Assembly (NCBI GenBank): GCA_022578605.1 | Contig: MU394073.1 | Location: forward strand, 527,404-591,403 | Length of the DNA: 64,000 nucleotides | DNA from: Camillea tinctor | Taxonomy: Eukaryota; Ascomycota; Sordariomycetes; Xylariales; Xylariaceae | Direction of reading: 5' to 3' | In this document: piece by piece, positions 34,101 to 43,729 of the stretch | Numbering within the stretch: position 1 is the first letter of the stretch | Layout: every line of letters begins with the position of its first letter | The notes under the pieces: model-generated | What the model was told of the DNA's origin: nothing | What the model saw: only the letters and a program-made list of their open reading frames with translations | Database searches by the model: none | Position numbers and translations under genes: made by a program

Positions 34101-36696
34101 ATGAAGTTCAACTTCATAGAACGACTCCTCGAGACCAGGAGAGCGTTTGTTACGCCTTGGCGTTACTCTGCTATAAACACGGACACTGATGCAGACACTG
34201 GCTATGACCACGACCCCGACCACGGCTACGGAGACAGAAACGACGACAGTACCCCAGACGCCGACGAGAATATGAAGTTGCCCTTCATAGAAAGGCTCCG
34301 TCAGACTGTTCGGCGTACAATCAAGCCTTGGCACATCTTCGCTGTAGTTGCGGCCATCGCGGCCATCATCGTGGTGGCCGTCGTGTTAGTCGTTGCGCGC
34401 GAGCGTGCGAAGGCCAAGGCTATAGAAGACCAGAACGTATGTGTATTTGTCCTTCTCTCCTCTCCTCTCCTCTCCTCCCTTCCATTTTCACCAATTATGA
34501 AGTCTCATATTCAGTCATTATTTTTCTCTCACCTTTAATACACGTATCTCCTCATTCAGAACTTGATCAAGCCTGCATCAAACAGTATCGTATAGGTTTT
34601 TCATACAGGCGGGACATTTCATCACCTACCTTGCACTCAGATAAAACCAAGCCATCTTTCTCATAACCCTTTCTCATGTGGCCATAAGCTTTTGTCATCC
34701 GTCTTATAAGATGGTAAGAGATAGACAGATCAGTACTAACCGAACAACGATGATATGGCCCCCAGACTCCGTCAAACCCAGCAACCGCCCGCGTAAATTT
34801 GGGCTATGCGCAGTATCAGGGGTCCTTCGTCGGCACCAACGCGAGCGTTGCCCAGTATCTGGGGATCCGGTACGCGGCGCCGCCGCTAGGCGACCTCCGC
34901 TTCCGGGCGCCAGTCGAGATGGACCAGCACTCAGGGGACCAGGAGGCCAACCAAGTAAGCGCTCTCTTAGCTTTACCATGCGGGTAGATGTAATTGCTAT
35001 ACCCGTTTGTGGCAGTATCACATCACAAGCCGACGAAGATCCACCGCTAACTTTGAACGGCATCTGTCTAGTTTGGCCCGATATGTCTGGGCATCTCCGA
35101 GCCGTATCCCACCGACGGCCAGAGCGAGGATTGCTTATACGCCAACGTGTGGGCGCCGGCCAACGCCACGCTGAACTCTAGGCTGCCGGTTTGGCTGTTC
35201 ATACAAGGAGGAGGTATGTCATGTCATGCCACATACGCATTTGTTGACCGAGGAGCACACAGGGAGACCCCAGTGGTTGATGTGTGTATATGTGTATGTT
35301 AGTTAACGTGACCCCGGCGCAGGCTACACCGTCAACGCGAACGCGAACTGGAACGGGACGGCGCTGGTCGAGCGCTCGGGTGGCAATATCGTGCTGGTCA
35401 ACTTCAACTACCGCGTGGGTCTCTGGGGTTTCCTGGCGAGCGAGCGGCTGCGCGCCGACGGCGACCTGAACGCCGGGCTGCTGGACCAGCGGCTCATGAT
35501 GCGCTGGGTGCAGACGCACATTGCGCAGTTCGGCGGGGATCCGGACCGGGTAGTACTCAACGGGGCATCGGCCGGTGCTGGTTCCGTGGCCATGCATCTG
35601 ATCGCCCGCGACGAGGGCCTCTTCACCGGTGCTATCGCCGAGTCCGTGTTCTTCCCCGCCCAGCCCTTCGTGGCGGACCTCGAGTGGCAGTTCGACCGCG
35701 TGCTGGCGGAGAGGTACTGCGATGGTGAGGGTGAGGAGGAGCCGATGGCCTGTCTTAGGGGGAAGTCCACCGCCGAGCTGCAGAGCTCCAATGTGCCCTC
35801 GCCCTTCCCCGGCAGACCGGACCTCCCTGCGCCGCTGTTCTACTGGACCCCCTGCGTCGATGGCGAGCTTCTGGCCGACCTGCCGTATCTAATGTTCGAG
35901 CGAGGAGAGTTCATCGACGTGCCTATCATGGTCGGCACCACGACCAACGGTTAGTGAACAAAACCTCAAAGCCCCCTCCCTCTCCCCCCTTTTCTTCTTC
36001 GTCTGGCGTGTCACGCTAACTTGCTACTCTCCCCCCCCCCCCCCCTTTCCCCTTTTCGCAGAAGGCACATACTTCGCCGACAACGCCGCGACGTCCGACG
36101 AGGTATCCATCTTCCTTCAGAACAACTACCCCGGCCTAACCAACTCCAGCGCCGCGGACGTCGTGCAGAAGTACCCGCTCGAAGCGCCGGTCCCTTTGCA
36201 CGAAGCCTGGTACCCCTCCGCGGCGACCGCCTACGGCGAGGCCACCTTCATCTGCCCGGCATCGCACATGCTCAGCGCGCACGCGCGGCGCCACCGAGGC
36301 ACGGCGTGGGGCTACCGCTACGACGTGCGCGACGCCGCGCTCGAGGCGCAGGGGCTCGGGGTGCCGCACCTGTTCGAGTCGTGGGCGGTGTGGGGGCCCG
36401 ACAGCATTAACGGACCCGGGGGTGCGCCCGAGAGCTACTACACGTACAACTCAGCCGTGGTCCCGCTGGTTATGGACCACTGGATATCGTTCGTGCGGAC
36501 GCTGGACCCGTCGGCGCTGTGCGGGGGCGATTGGGAGCCATGGGAGGAGGAGGAGGATGGGGGAAGGGGGCGAAGGCTGCTTGTGAGCTCCGGAGATGGG
36601 AATGCGACGATGGCGATCTGTGAGGAGGTACCGCAAGACGAAGCGGATAGGTGTCAGCTTTGGAAAATGCTCGCGCCGTTTACGCAGCAGCGGTAA
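34101..36696 (+). CDS. Membrane-anchored type-B carboxylesterase/lipase
   Basis: Model: 34101-34436, 34766-34954, 35072-35213, 35323-35949, 36062-36696, giving 642 aa. The alpha/beta-hydrolase core begins at LGYAQYQGSFVGTN and YLGIRYAAPPLGDLRFRAP, then SEDCLYANVWAP and the oxyanion-hole region LFIQGGGYTVN. The nucleophile elbow is GASAGAG, with Ser305; the family consensus has GESAG. The likely acid is Glu432 (TTTNEGTYF, formed across the last intron) and the likely His is His534 (GVPHLFESW). Instead of a cleavable signal peptide there is a hydrophobic helix at about 78-99 (FAVVAAIAAIIVVAVVLVVA) after a basic segment, suggesting a type II membrane anchor with the catalytic domain outside the cytosol. 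The N-terminus carries an internal duplication (see findings). The substrate is unknown. The first intron (329 bases) is the least certain junction. Confidence 0.88.
36031..36045 (+). repeat. Poly-C run (15) inside an esterase intron
   Basis: A C homopolymer within the polypyrimidine tract of the last intron, ending 16 bases before the acceptor AG. Confidence 0.85.
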
Positions 36697-36989
36697 ATAC
36701 TCCTCCCTCCCCCCTTGCTCTCTTTCCCATACATCACTTCGTTTTTTCTTCCTCTTCTTCTTCTTAGGACCGGAAGAAGTTTGCTTTGCGACGACGAGAG
36801 AAGAGAATGGTGCGTAGGGTCATACAAGGAATGTCACATGTACTTACTAGAAGAGGGGGTTTTGTACGAGCATCTTTTTATAGCCTGCATAGAATATCAG
36901 AAAGACGTCAAATTACGAATTTCAGAATGTGTTTTAAACTTGTCTGGTTCGACGAATTTCGAAACTTTCTGTATCCTGGTGCTATATAT

Positions 36990-39914
36990 TTATTCTACAA
37001 TAGAGGCATCTCTCAATAGCCTCGTCTCGTAAATTGTTATAACACTGAGCTGGTGGCCTTGCTCGTCCCATAGGGAATGACATGGGATGAGCGCCCCTGA
37101 AAGCATTACGGCAGTAGCCGCTAATGAACTATCTACGTAAGTAACCTTCGGCCTCATCGCCGCCACGCCAATATTTATGACGTTGTCTGGGGAAGAGAGT
37201 TCCTGGAGCGCAGCGGTCACCTTAGAGGACATCCTCTCGATAGCATCAACTCCCAGACTTCTCTCCTGATCATATCTCAGACAAGCCGTGCTTTGTATGA
37301 ACACCCCGCCACTGTCATCATCCCCATAAGAACTATCAACAACGATGTGGTGCACGTTTAGCTCACCATCGTCACTAGACACCGCCACCGAAGAACCTAC
37401 CTGCACCATCCCCTGTTTTACGCCCGCAAGTCCGACATGCGCATGCCACTCAACGCCCGCCGCGCGCGGTAGCTCGTCTACTTCAGCTGCGAACACAGGC
37501 GGAAGGCTTGCCGTCCTCGTCTCCCACTTGTGTTTCTTGCTATTTGCCTTGGTATCCTCGCCTGTAGATCTATCGACAGTTCCGAGGACGTCCCAGTCAG
37601 GCAGAGACGACGCGGCAGCTCTCTCGGAGCCTCCGTCGTAGGAGCGGTACATCGGGTTGAACCTGCGGTCCCAGATATCCGGGCCGTCCTCTTCCTCTTC
37701 CTCATCTTCACCTTCGTCTGCGGCAGAAGAAGAGGAGCCAGGTGTATGCGGCCATAGATGTGCGACTCGCCAAGCTGTTGATGCGAGCAGGGCCTTCCGT
37801 CGTATTGGCTCCTGCTCTGCCCCCCTTTCCGTGCCCGACGCCGTGCGCGGGAAATATGCCACCGCGCTGGTCCACCAACGTACCTGCATCTCAGCGCCCA
37901 CGCGCCATAGGTGCTGCAGTGCGAGAGCAATCTGGAGCTGGATATTGTCCCATTCCACTCCTGCTCCCAGCGGTGGGAGGACCATGGAGGCTGGGAGGAG
38001 GGGGATCTGCCCCGCAATACATATCGCGAGGGGCGGTGAGTCCGAAGATGGCGACGAGCTTTCTTCGCCGGCGGAACAGTCACCAAAATTTATGTGATGT
38101 AGACTCGGGAAAGCGATGGCTTGGCTGTAGGGCCCGATGTTGGCAGGGGCCCAATATGATCGTGACTGTACGTGCAGGCCGCGACGTTTGTTATTGCCGT
38201 CAGCCCCCTTATGCCCCGATTTTAGATGCGGCTTCACGCTTAGGTAGATAGCAACAGCAGCGCCTGGAGGTGAGAGAGCATCGCCACAAGAGATGGTCAC
38301 CCGCGAAGGGGGATTGGGCTCAGAGAACAGTGACCCATAAAGCTTGTTGACGAGGGCAAAGTCAGACATGCGTCGCAGAACGATAATACTGTTCGTGATT
38401 ACGGTCGCCGGAAGGGACCGCTCCTGTAACCGTGCATGAACCTCATCTACAATTTGGGCCGTCTGTTCTTCGACTGCCGCTACTGTTGGTGAGGAGCTAC
38501 TCAGATCATGGCCGCCCCCTACAAAACACCATTCTTGATAAGAGTCGTGATCATGCTGCAGCTCGCCCATTATCTTCAAGTTAGACAAGCCTAGCTGTAC
38601 CGGACGAGCGGATCCCAGCTGACCACTTAAGCGGAGCGATGCCACGACGCCCTCAAATCTAGGGTCCAGGAGGTTGGGTACGCGAACACCTAGATCGCCA
38701 CTGCTCGCAGTCACACCTTGCAGCTGCTCCACGGGGGTAGCCTCCTTCATCTCAACGGCCGCCTCGCGTATGCTTAGCCACGAACAACCGCCCCCCTCTC
38801 TAACCACGCGCCTCGCCTTGTCACGGACAACCACGCGGCCCTTGAACAGTGCTTTAGGGCCATCCACAACAAGGGTCTCGAACTCGCCACCCTCGCCCAA
38901 GACGGACCCTTTGCTCCCGCCACCAAAACGCCGCATAGCCCGCTCGACGCGCGCCACGCCCGCAGCGCTCGCGACGTTCTCCCACAAGAAAGACTCGTCG
39001 AGTCCCGCGCTAGCGACCTTGATGATGCGGGCGTCGAGCCCCGCGACAGCCATGTCACGCAGGAGCTGGGCATCGTCCCTGGCGCTGCCGGAAGCTGAAG
39101 GATGCCTGGAGTCCCCTCCCTCGGACGCTGCCCCTGGCGTCGCCGGGAGCTCAGGAAACTGCCAGAGGTAGGCCAGAGGCACTAGGCCCAGTCGCAAGGC
39201 GACGGACTCGATGCGCGTCCGCTGGTACGTGGAGAGTATGGCACCCGTGCACAGCGCGTTGGCCTCTGGGTGCGCCCTCATGACAGCGCGGAGAAGCGGG
39301 ACCAGGGATTCGGTCTCGTCCTCTCCCTCGTCGACGTTCACGCGCCCGAGTTGTTTCCCCTCCTCTGCTCCACGATCATCATGGCTAGCCGGGTCCGATG
39401 ATGGTGGTGATGAGTTAGGCTGAGGACTAGTAGCTAGGTTGGTCGCCTCTGCTGATCCGGGCACAGCAATAGGCTGTTGAGAGCTAGATCGTCGATCATG
39501 AGGGCTCTGGTAGCTAATTCCATGATGGACTGCCGTCCCCACGATAGGTTGACGGAAGAGTGGTAGCCCAGTTGCCTGCGCGTACAGGGGGATCACCTGA
39601 TGCCCGACAGTTTGATACATGAAACTATTCAAGTCCGTCTCGTCCCCGCCCTCGTCCTCTGGGCTAGTGTGGTTGCCGTCGGCTCCCGTACCCAAGGATG
39701 ACCCGTGCTGTTGGTCCGCCACTCTGGGATCGTTCTGGGCATCCTCAGCAACTCTCTCGCCATACTCGGCTCTAGCTGTAGCCTTAGATAAAGGAGGGTA
39801 GAGATTAGCCAATGCCACGACACGATGCCCATTGGCCAAGCAGTGGAGAAGGGAATAGAAGCTGTCCTTGCCTCCGGACACCAGTGCAATGACATCTAAT
39901 GGCCCATCTGCCAT
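36990..39914 (-). CDS. dph6: Diphthine-ammonia ligase (Dph6)
   Basis: A single exon of 974 aa. Dph6 is the ATP-dependent amidase that converts diphthine to diphthamide on elongation factor 2 in the cytosol. The N-terminal adenine-nucleotide alpha-hydrolase domain starts with the PP-loop SGGKDS (13-18) and has YQTVGHQVIPLYAQATGLPL, the CTGAILSTYQRTRIE segment, LVPLAYLWQ and the family motif GEFETLVVDGP. Two YjgF/RidA-like domains follow (about 500-630 and the C-terminal half, for example IGPYSQAI and CIAGQIPLLP), as in yeast Dph6. It is longer than yeast Dph6 (685 aa), mainly because of low-complexity insertions at about 65-95, 140-195, 255-275 and acidic runs (DEGEDEEEEEDGP) in the second half. 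The gene converges on the esterase gene with 293 bases between stop codons. Confidence 0.95.
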   Translation of the reverse strand: MADGPLDVIALVSGGKDSFYSLLHCLANGHRVVALANLYPPLSKATARAEYGERVAEDAQNDPRVADQQHGSSLGTGADGNHTSPEDEGGDETDLNSFMYQTVGHQVIPLYAQATGLPLFRQPIVGTAVHHGISYQSPHDRRSSSQQPIAVPGSAEATNLATSPQPNSSPPSSDPASHDDRGAEEGKQLGRVNVDEGEDETESLVPLLRAVMRAHPEANALCTGAILSTYQRTRIESVALRLGLVPLAYLWQFPELPATPGAASEGGDSRHPSASGSARDDAQLLRDMAVAGLDARIIKVASAGLDESFLWENVASAAGVARVERAMRRFGGGSKGSVLGEGGEFETLVVDGPKALFKGRVVVRDKARRVVREGGGCSWLSIREAAVEMKEATPVEQLQGVTASSGDLGVRVPNLLDPRFEGVVASLRLSGQLGSARPVQLGLSNLKIMGELQHDHDSYQEWCFVGGGHDLSSSSPTVAAVEEQTAQIVDEVHARLQERSLPATVITNSIIVLRRMSDFALVNKLYGSLFSEPNPPSRVTISCGDALSPPGAAVAIYLSVKPHLKSGHKGADGNNKRRGLHVQSRSYWAPANIGPYSQAIAFPSLHHINFGDCSAGEESSSPSSDSPPLAICIAGQIPLLPASMVLPPLGAGVEWDNIQLQIALALQHLWRVGAEMQVRWWTSAVAYFPRTASGTERGAEQEPIRRKALLASTAWRVAHLWPHTPGSSSSAADEGEDEEEEEDGPDIWDRRFNPMYRSYDGGSERAAASSLPDWDVLGTVDRSTGEDTKANSKKHKWETRTASLPPVFAAEVDELPRAAGVEWHAHVGLAGVKQGMVQVGSSVAVSSDDGELNVHHIVVDSSYGDDDSGGVFIQSTACLRYDQERSLGVDAIERMSSKVTAALQELSSPDNVINIGVAAMRPKVTYVDSSLAATAVMLSGALIPCHSLWDEQGHQLSVITIYETRLLRDASIVE

Positions 39915-41641
39915 AATCGTTAAGAAAGACCTGAATGGGGATAGTGTGTTCGTACGGAGACTCGGGTTACGGTCCTATTATACCCGCAGCCGCAGCCTAT
40001 TCCTAGGCTAAGCTAGCCAGTGTGAGTTGTCTATGGGAATGTCTAAGGGTCGATACTATGTAGGTGTAGTGTAACCTATGTAAGTAATGTATGTATGTAT
40101 GTAGGTGGTCAGTCATACTTTGAAGCTCCCGCGTAATATAATTAGCGTTGGGCAGATGAAAAGTCCATTATTTCAAGCTAGTCAGTCTAGGCGGTTTAGT
40201 AGTAACAAAGTGAATATTTGTAGATGGCCTCAAGGACGGCGGGGCTTGGCAGACCCGCAAATCGAAAGAAAATAGAACTTATATAATTTAGCTGACAATA
40301 GTCGACAGGGTAGTGACGGGTAGATAAGTTATGTTTAAAGCCCAGCAGCACTCGTAAGTGAGAACTGAATGATCGCTGACCGGTCGGAAATGAGGGACTA
40401 GTAGTAGTACTGTAGTACATAGATAGCTCGCTGAATCGCAATGTAGTACCAAACCTAACCTTAGGTTAAAACCCAGTCCTACCTACCTACATAGTAGGTA
40501 CCTAGATACTAAGGCAGAGAGAGAGGTGATTCTTAACTTAGGGTGTTTTCTCCAAACCTGTAAAGTAGTACCAACCTATGTAGGTACATCTTTTAGTTAC
40601 TCAAGCTAGCAACTATAGTAACTCAGGTAGTCAGGTACATACCTACCTACTAAAGCAACAATCACCACCAAACTATGAGCTGGTGAGAAGACTAACCATA
40701 ACCTCCGGCAAACAACACTCTCGCGCACAGTAGTCATTCTCAACCATCAGGGTTCTATTATTTAGATAGTCAGTTATATTTTCGTTGCGTGATCATATGA
40801 TATGTGTATGTAGATGATAAAGCGAACCTAATAGCACAGTAGTCTAGTATGCTTAGGTAAGATATTGCTGAATCCAGCTCACGCGACCATGGCGATGTAG
40901 GTTAGGTATTGATCATGTCTGTAAGTATCACAAAAATTGGCACTGGCAAGCAAAGCGAAGTTACTGAAGCATTTTGACTGTTTTATTTTGGTAGCGGCAA
41001 ATCGATGCTTGATGAATTTGGCTATCTGTACAGAGTTTGCTGAGAGCTATCTCCTGGTGACCGGCACTTTGCTTGAAAGCAATCGCAGTAAACGGAAAAA
41101 TAGACACGAGAAGGGAGGCTTAACAAGCACGCCTTTTGTAAGGTCGTACTCTGCGCTATCCCCATGGGAAATGTCCTATTGCGGCCCCGCCTGCTCATAG
41201 AGATTACAACGAGCGTAGAAGAAATGTAGGCCTGCCGGGATGTGTATCGCGTCGCTTTCCATGGTGAAAAAAATTCACAAGCGTTTCTAAGTATGCCTTT
41301 CCAAACACTCCTCATCACTAAAATCCCAATGTCGTCCCTTGGTTGCCTTGGTTCTCTTTTTTTGGTCGTCATGATGGAAAACAAATCTGTCGCAATATTG
41401 ATACATGAAGTCAAGACGATGCTGGAAAAAAAACAAAAGTGCAACTTTTTGTGTCCTCTATGTGTATACCTCCGTCTTTACCCTGTAGTGAGCCCATGCT
41501 GGGGCTCTCCTGGCCCTATCCGCTAAGCCAACGGATGTGGCTGAAATATGAAGAAGTCGTAATATCGTTATCTGGCGTCAGTCGAAGACTATTCCAGGTC
41601 TTCGACATGCGAATCTGTGATCAATCTAAAACAGATTGCAT
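39915..41641. other. Spacer between dph6 and msn2-like genes
   Basis: The promoter of dph6 and the 3' flank of the zinc-finger gene. It holds ATGT microsatellite (about 40085-40102) and scattered GTAGGTAC-type motifs. A 140-codon minus-strand frame at 41022-41444 lies in the likely 3' UTR of the zinc-finger gene and shows no domain. Confidence 0.55.
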
Positions 41642-43729
41642 CTAGTCCGCTCGCTTACGCTTCTTCTTGCCGTTGCTCTCGCTGGACGAATCGTCTGACG
41701 AAAGGTCACTGGAGCTACCCGGAACCTCGGCAGCTACCTGGAAAAGGACCTTGCCAAAGCTGTGGTAATCATTTTCGTTACCGGGTACCATCATTTCAAG
41801 ACCCTCCTCGCTACCGTCGATGAGGTTCATAACGATAGCGCCGCTGCCGTGAGTTCTAGCATGCTGGGAGAGGTTATCACTTCTTGAGAACTTCTTTCCG
41901 CACTCATGGCACTCGAAAGGCTTCTCCTGGGTGTGCAGGGATCGGTAGTGTCGCTTGAGGTGCTCCTGGCGACGGAAGCGACGGTTGCATAGGTCACAGA
42001 CAAAAGTCTTGCTGGGGTCCTCTGTGAGGGATTGCTTGCGACCGCGTCGGTTCGGCGGTGCAGGTAAAGTAGTACCCGGTGCACTCGATCCGGAAGAGGA
42101 AGCGGCGTTGTTCTCATTGCCGGCCTCATTTGAAGCATCCTGGGTAGGAGCTTGGCCCTCGCTCCCGCCAGACTGAGAGTCGGCAGCAACGTTCATGATG
42201 GGTGTAACTTTCTTAGCGTCCTTCTTGGCCTTCTTGAACTTCTTATCTTGGTGGCAATCAAGATCGGACGAGTCACAAGGGCTGGAAAAGCCGTGGCCTG
42301 AGCAGGAGGAAGAGTTGTCTTCGTAGTCCAATTCACCTTCGGCAAGGAACGAGTCGTGACCAAGGGATAAAGTAGTGGAGCAAGTGCCGGAGCGAGAGCG
42401 AGCGACCTGAGCACTAGAGGGTTCGGTGAGGTTTACAAGACGGTTAACAAAGTCGTCCTCAGACTCCAGATCGGAAATATCGTCGAAGGTGGCCAGTCCG
42501 TGGTGGACCTCGGGATTGAATTCGAAGGTGCACGGTAGCAGGTTTTGCTTCGCGGTGTTGTCGCCCCTGAATTCCTCTAACGCGACGGGAGCAGGGAAGT
42601 CGGATGCAAGTGTAGATGTGGGAATACCTCCAACAGTCAAATTGCGGGGATCACAGAAATCGAGATCTTGATCGGGAGTTGAAGCGACAGACCGAGCATA
42701 TGGTGCTGGAGAGGGCGAGAGTGAAGGGCACGAGGTCGGGGTGGCAGAAAGGAGGTGGTCGCTAGAAATGCTGGCGCTAAGCGAGATGTTCTTCCCTGAC
42801 GGGGCCTGTGATTGCAGATACACTGCGCCGAAAAAATCCGAGTTAGCCCCCAAAGTTCAATTCCAATTTCGCGACCAAACCAAAACCAAACCCAAAAAGA
42901 GAGCCCCGCCAAAATTCATAAGGGTCAATCAGCCCAGCACGGGACACCTGCTGCACCTCCTTTTCTTTTTTCCTGTCCCCATCCACTTAATCAATTCAAT
43001 TGTGCCCCTGAAATCAATTGACGTCCATAGCCGTTCTAGAAACCCACACCCCTTGTCGACCACTTCGTTGTCATGTGCATCCCACCCCCCAAAAATGTTC
43101 AAACCCCAAAACTGAAAACAAATAGCAACAAATAAAAAAAACAACAATTATAATAAAAAAGTAGACTTACCTGGTGTTAGAGGGGGTGAACCGCAGCTAG
43201 ACCAGTCCAAGCCTTCTAGGCTCTCCGGGATAATCTCTACTTCTGTCTTGACTGTCTCGCATCCATCTAGGCCAGAGAACATGGGGTTGAGCGGTGTTGC
43301 CAGTACTTCGTGTGTGTTGCTGGGACTGCCCATCGAGCTACCTGATGATGACAGGGGCGGTGTGGCAGGGTAGTAGAATCCGTCGTTCTCGCACATGTCA
43401 GTCTCCAGCATCAACTTCGCCGGTTGACTTGTTATGAGCATGTTAGGCCTGTGTGTTGTCTGGGGAGATGCCATTGGTGTGATGTTGCTAGGTAGTGTGT
43501 TGAATACCTTAGCTGGTAGGGCGTGTTGTGAGCAGGAGGAGTTTGGTCTGGAGTAGATGGGAGTTGAGGGTAGAGTTGGCACGATGGGGTACATCTGCTG
43601 TTGCATCTGTTGGAAGCCCGGGTGTTGGCTGAAGTGGCCGTGTTGCCGGTTCTCTGGGTTGGGATCGGGTGTGTAGTAGAAAAACGACGCCGGTCCCATC
43701 TGCGCGGCCATCATGTTTGAATCCATCAT
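41642..43729 (-). CDS. msn2: Msn2/Seb1-like C2H2 stress transcription factor
   Basis: Minus-strand model: 43729-43171 and 42822-41642, giving 579 aa. Two adjacent C2H2 fingers lie near the C-terminus (about 460-483 [19 protein letters not shown] and 489-511 [19 protein letters not shown]), the exact arrangement of Msn2/Msn4/Seb1, which bind the stress response element AGGGG. The rest is disordered: an N-terminus rich in Gln, Met and Pro ([29 protein letters not shown]), short activation-type motifs ([16 protein letters not shown]) at the exon junction and acidic patches. A Lys/Arg-rich tail (GKKKRKRAD) may add nuclear targeting. The family controls responses to osmotic, oxidative and nutrient stress and often development. 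The 348-base intron is supported by GTAAGT and GGCGCAG signals and by phase. ATG 43729 gives MMDSN; the second Met is equally possible. Confidence 0.93.

Noticed and set aside
36693..37032. Adopting the extended esterase C-terminus as the main model
   Set aside because: Family members end shortly after a CQLW-like segment, as the 36696 stop does, and the required intron lacks a branch site.
41022..41444. 140-codon minus-strand frame downstream of the msn2-like gene
   Set aside because: Same strand and within the likely 3' UTR; no domain and unremarkable codon content.
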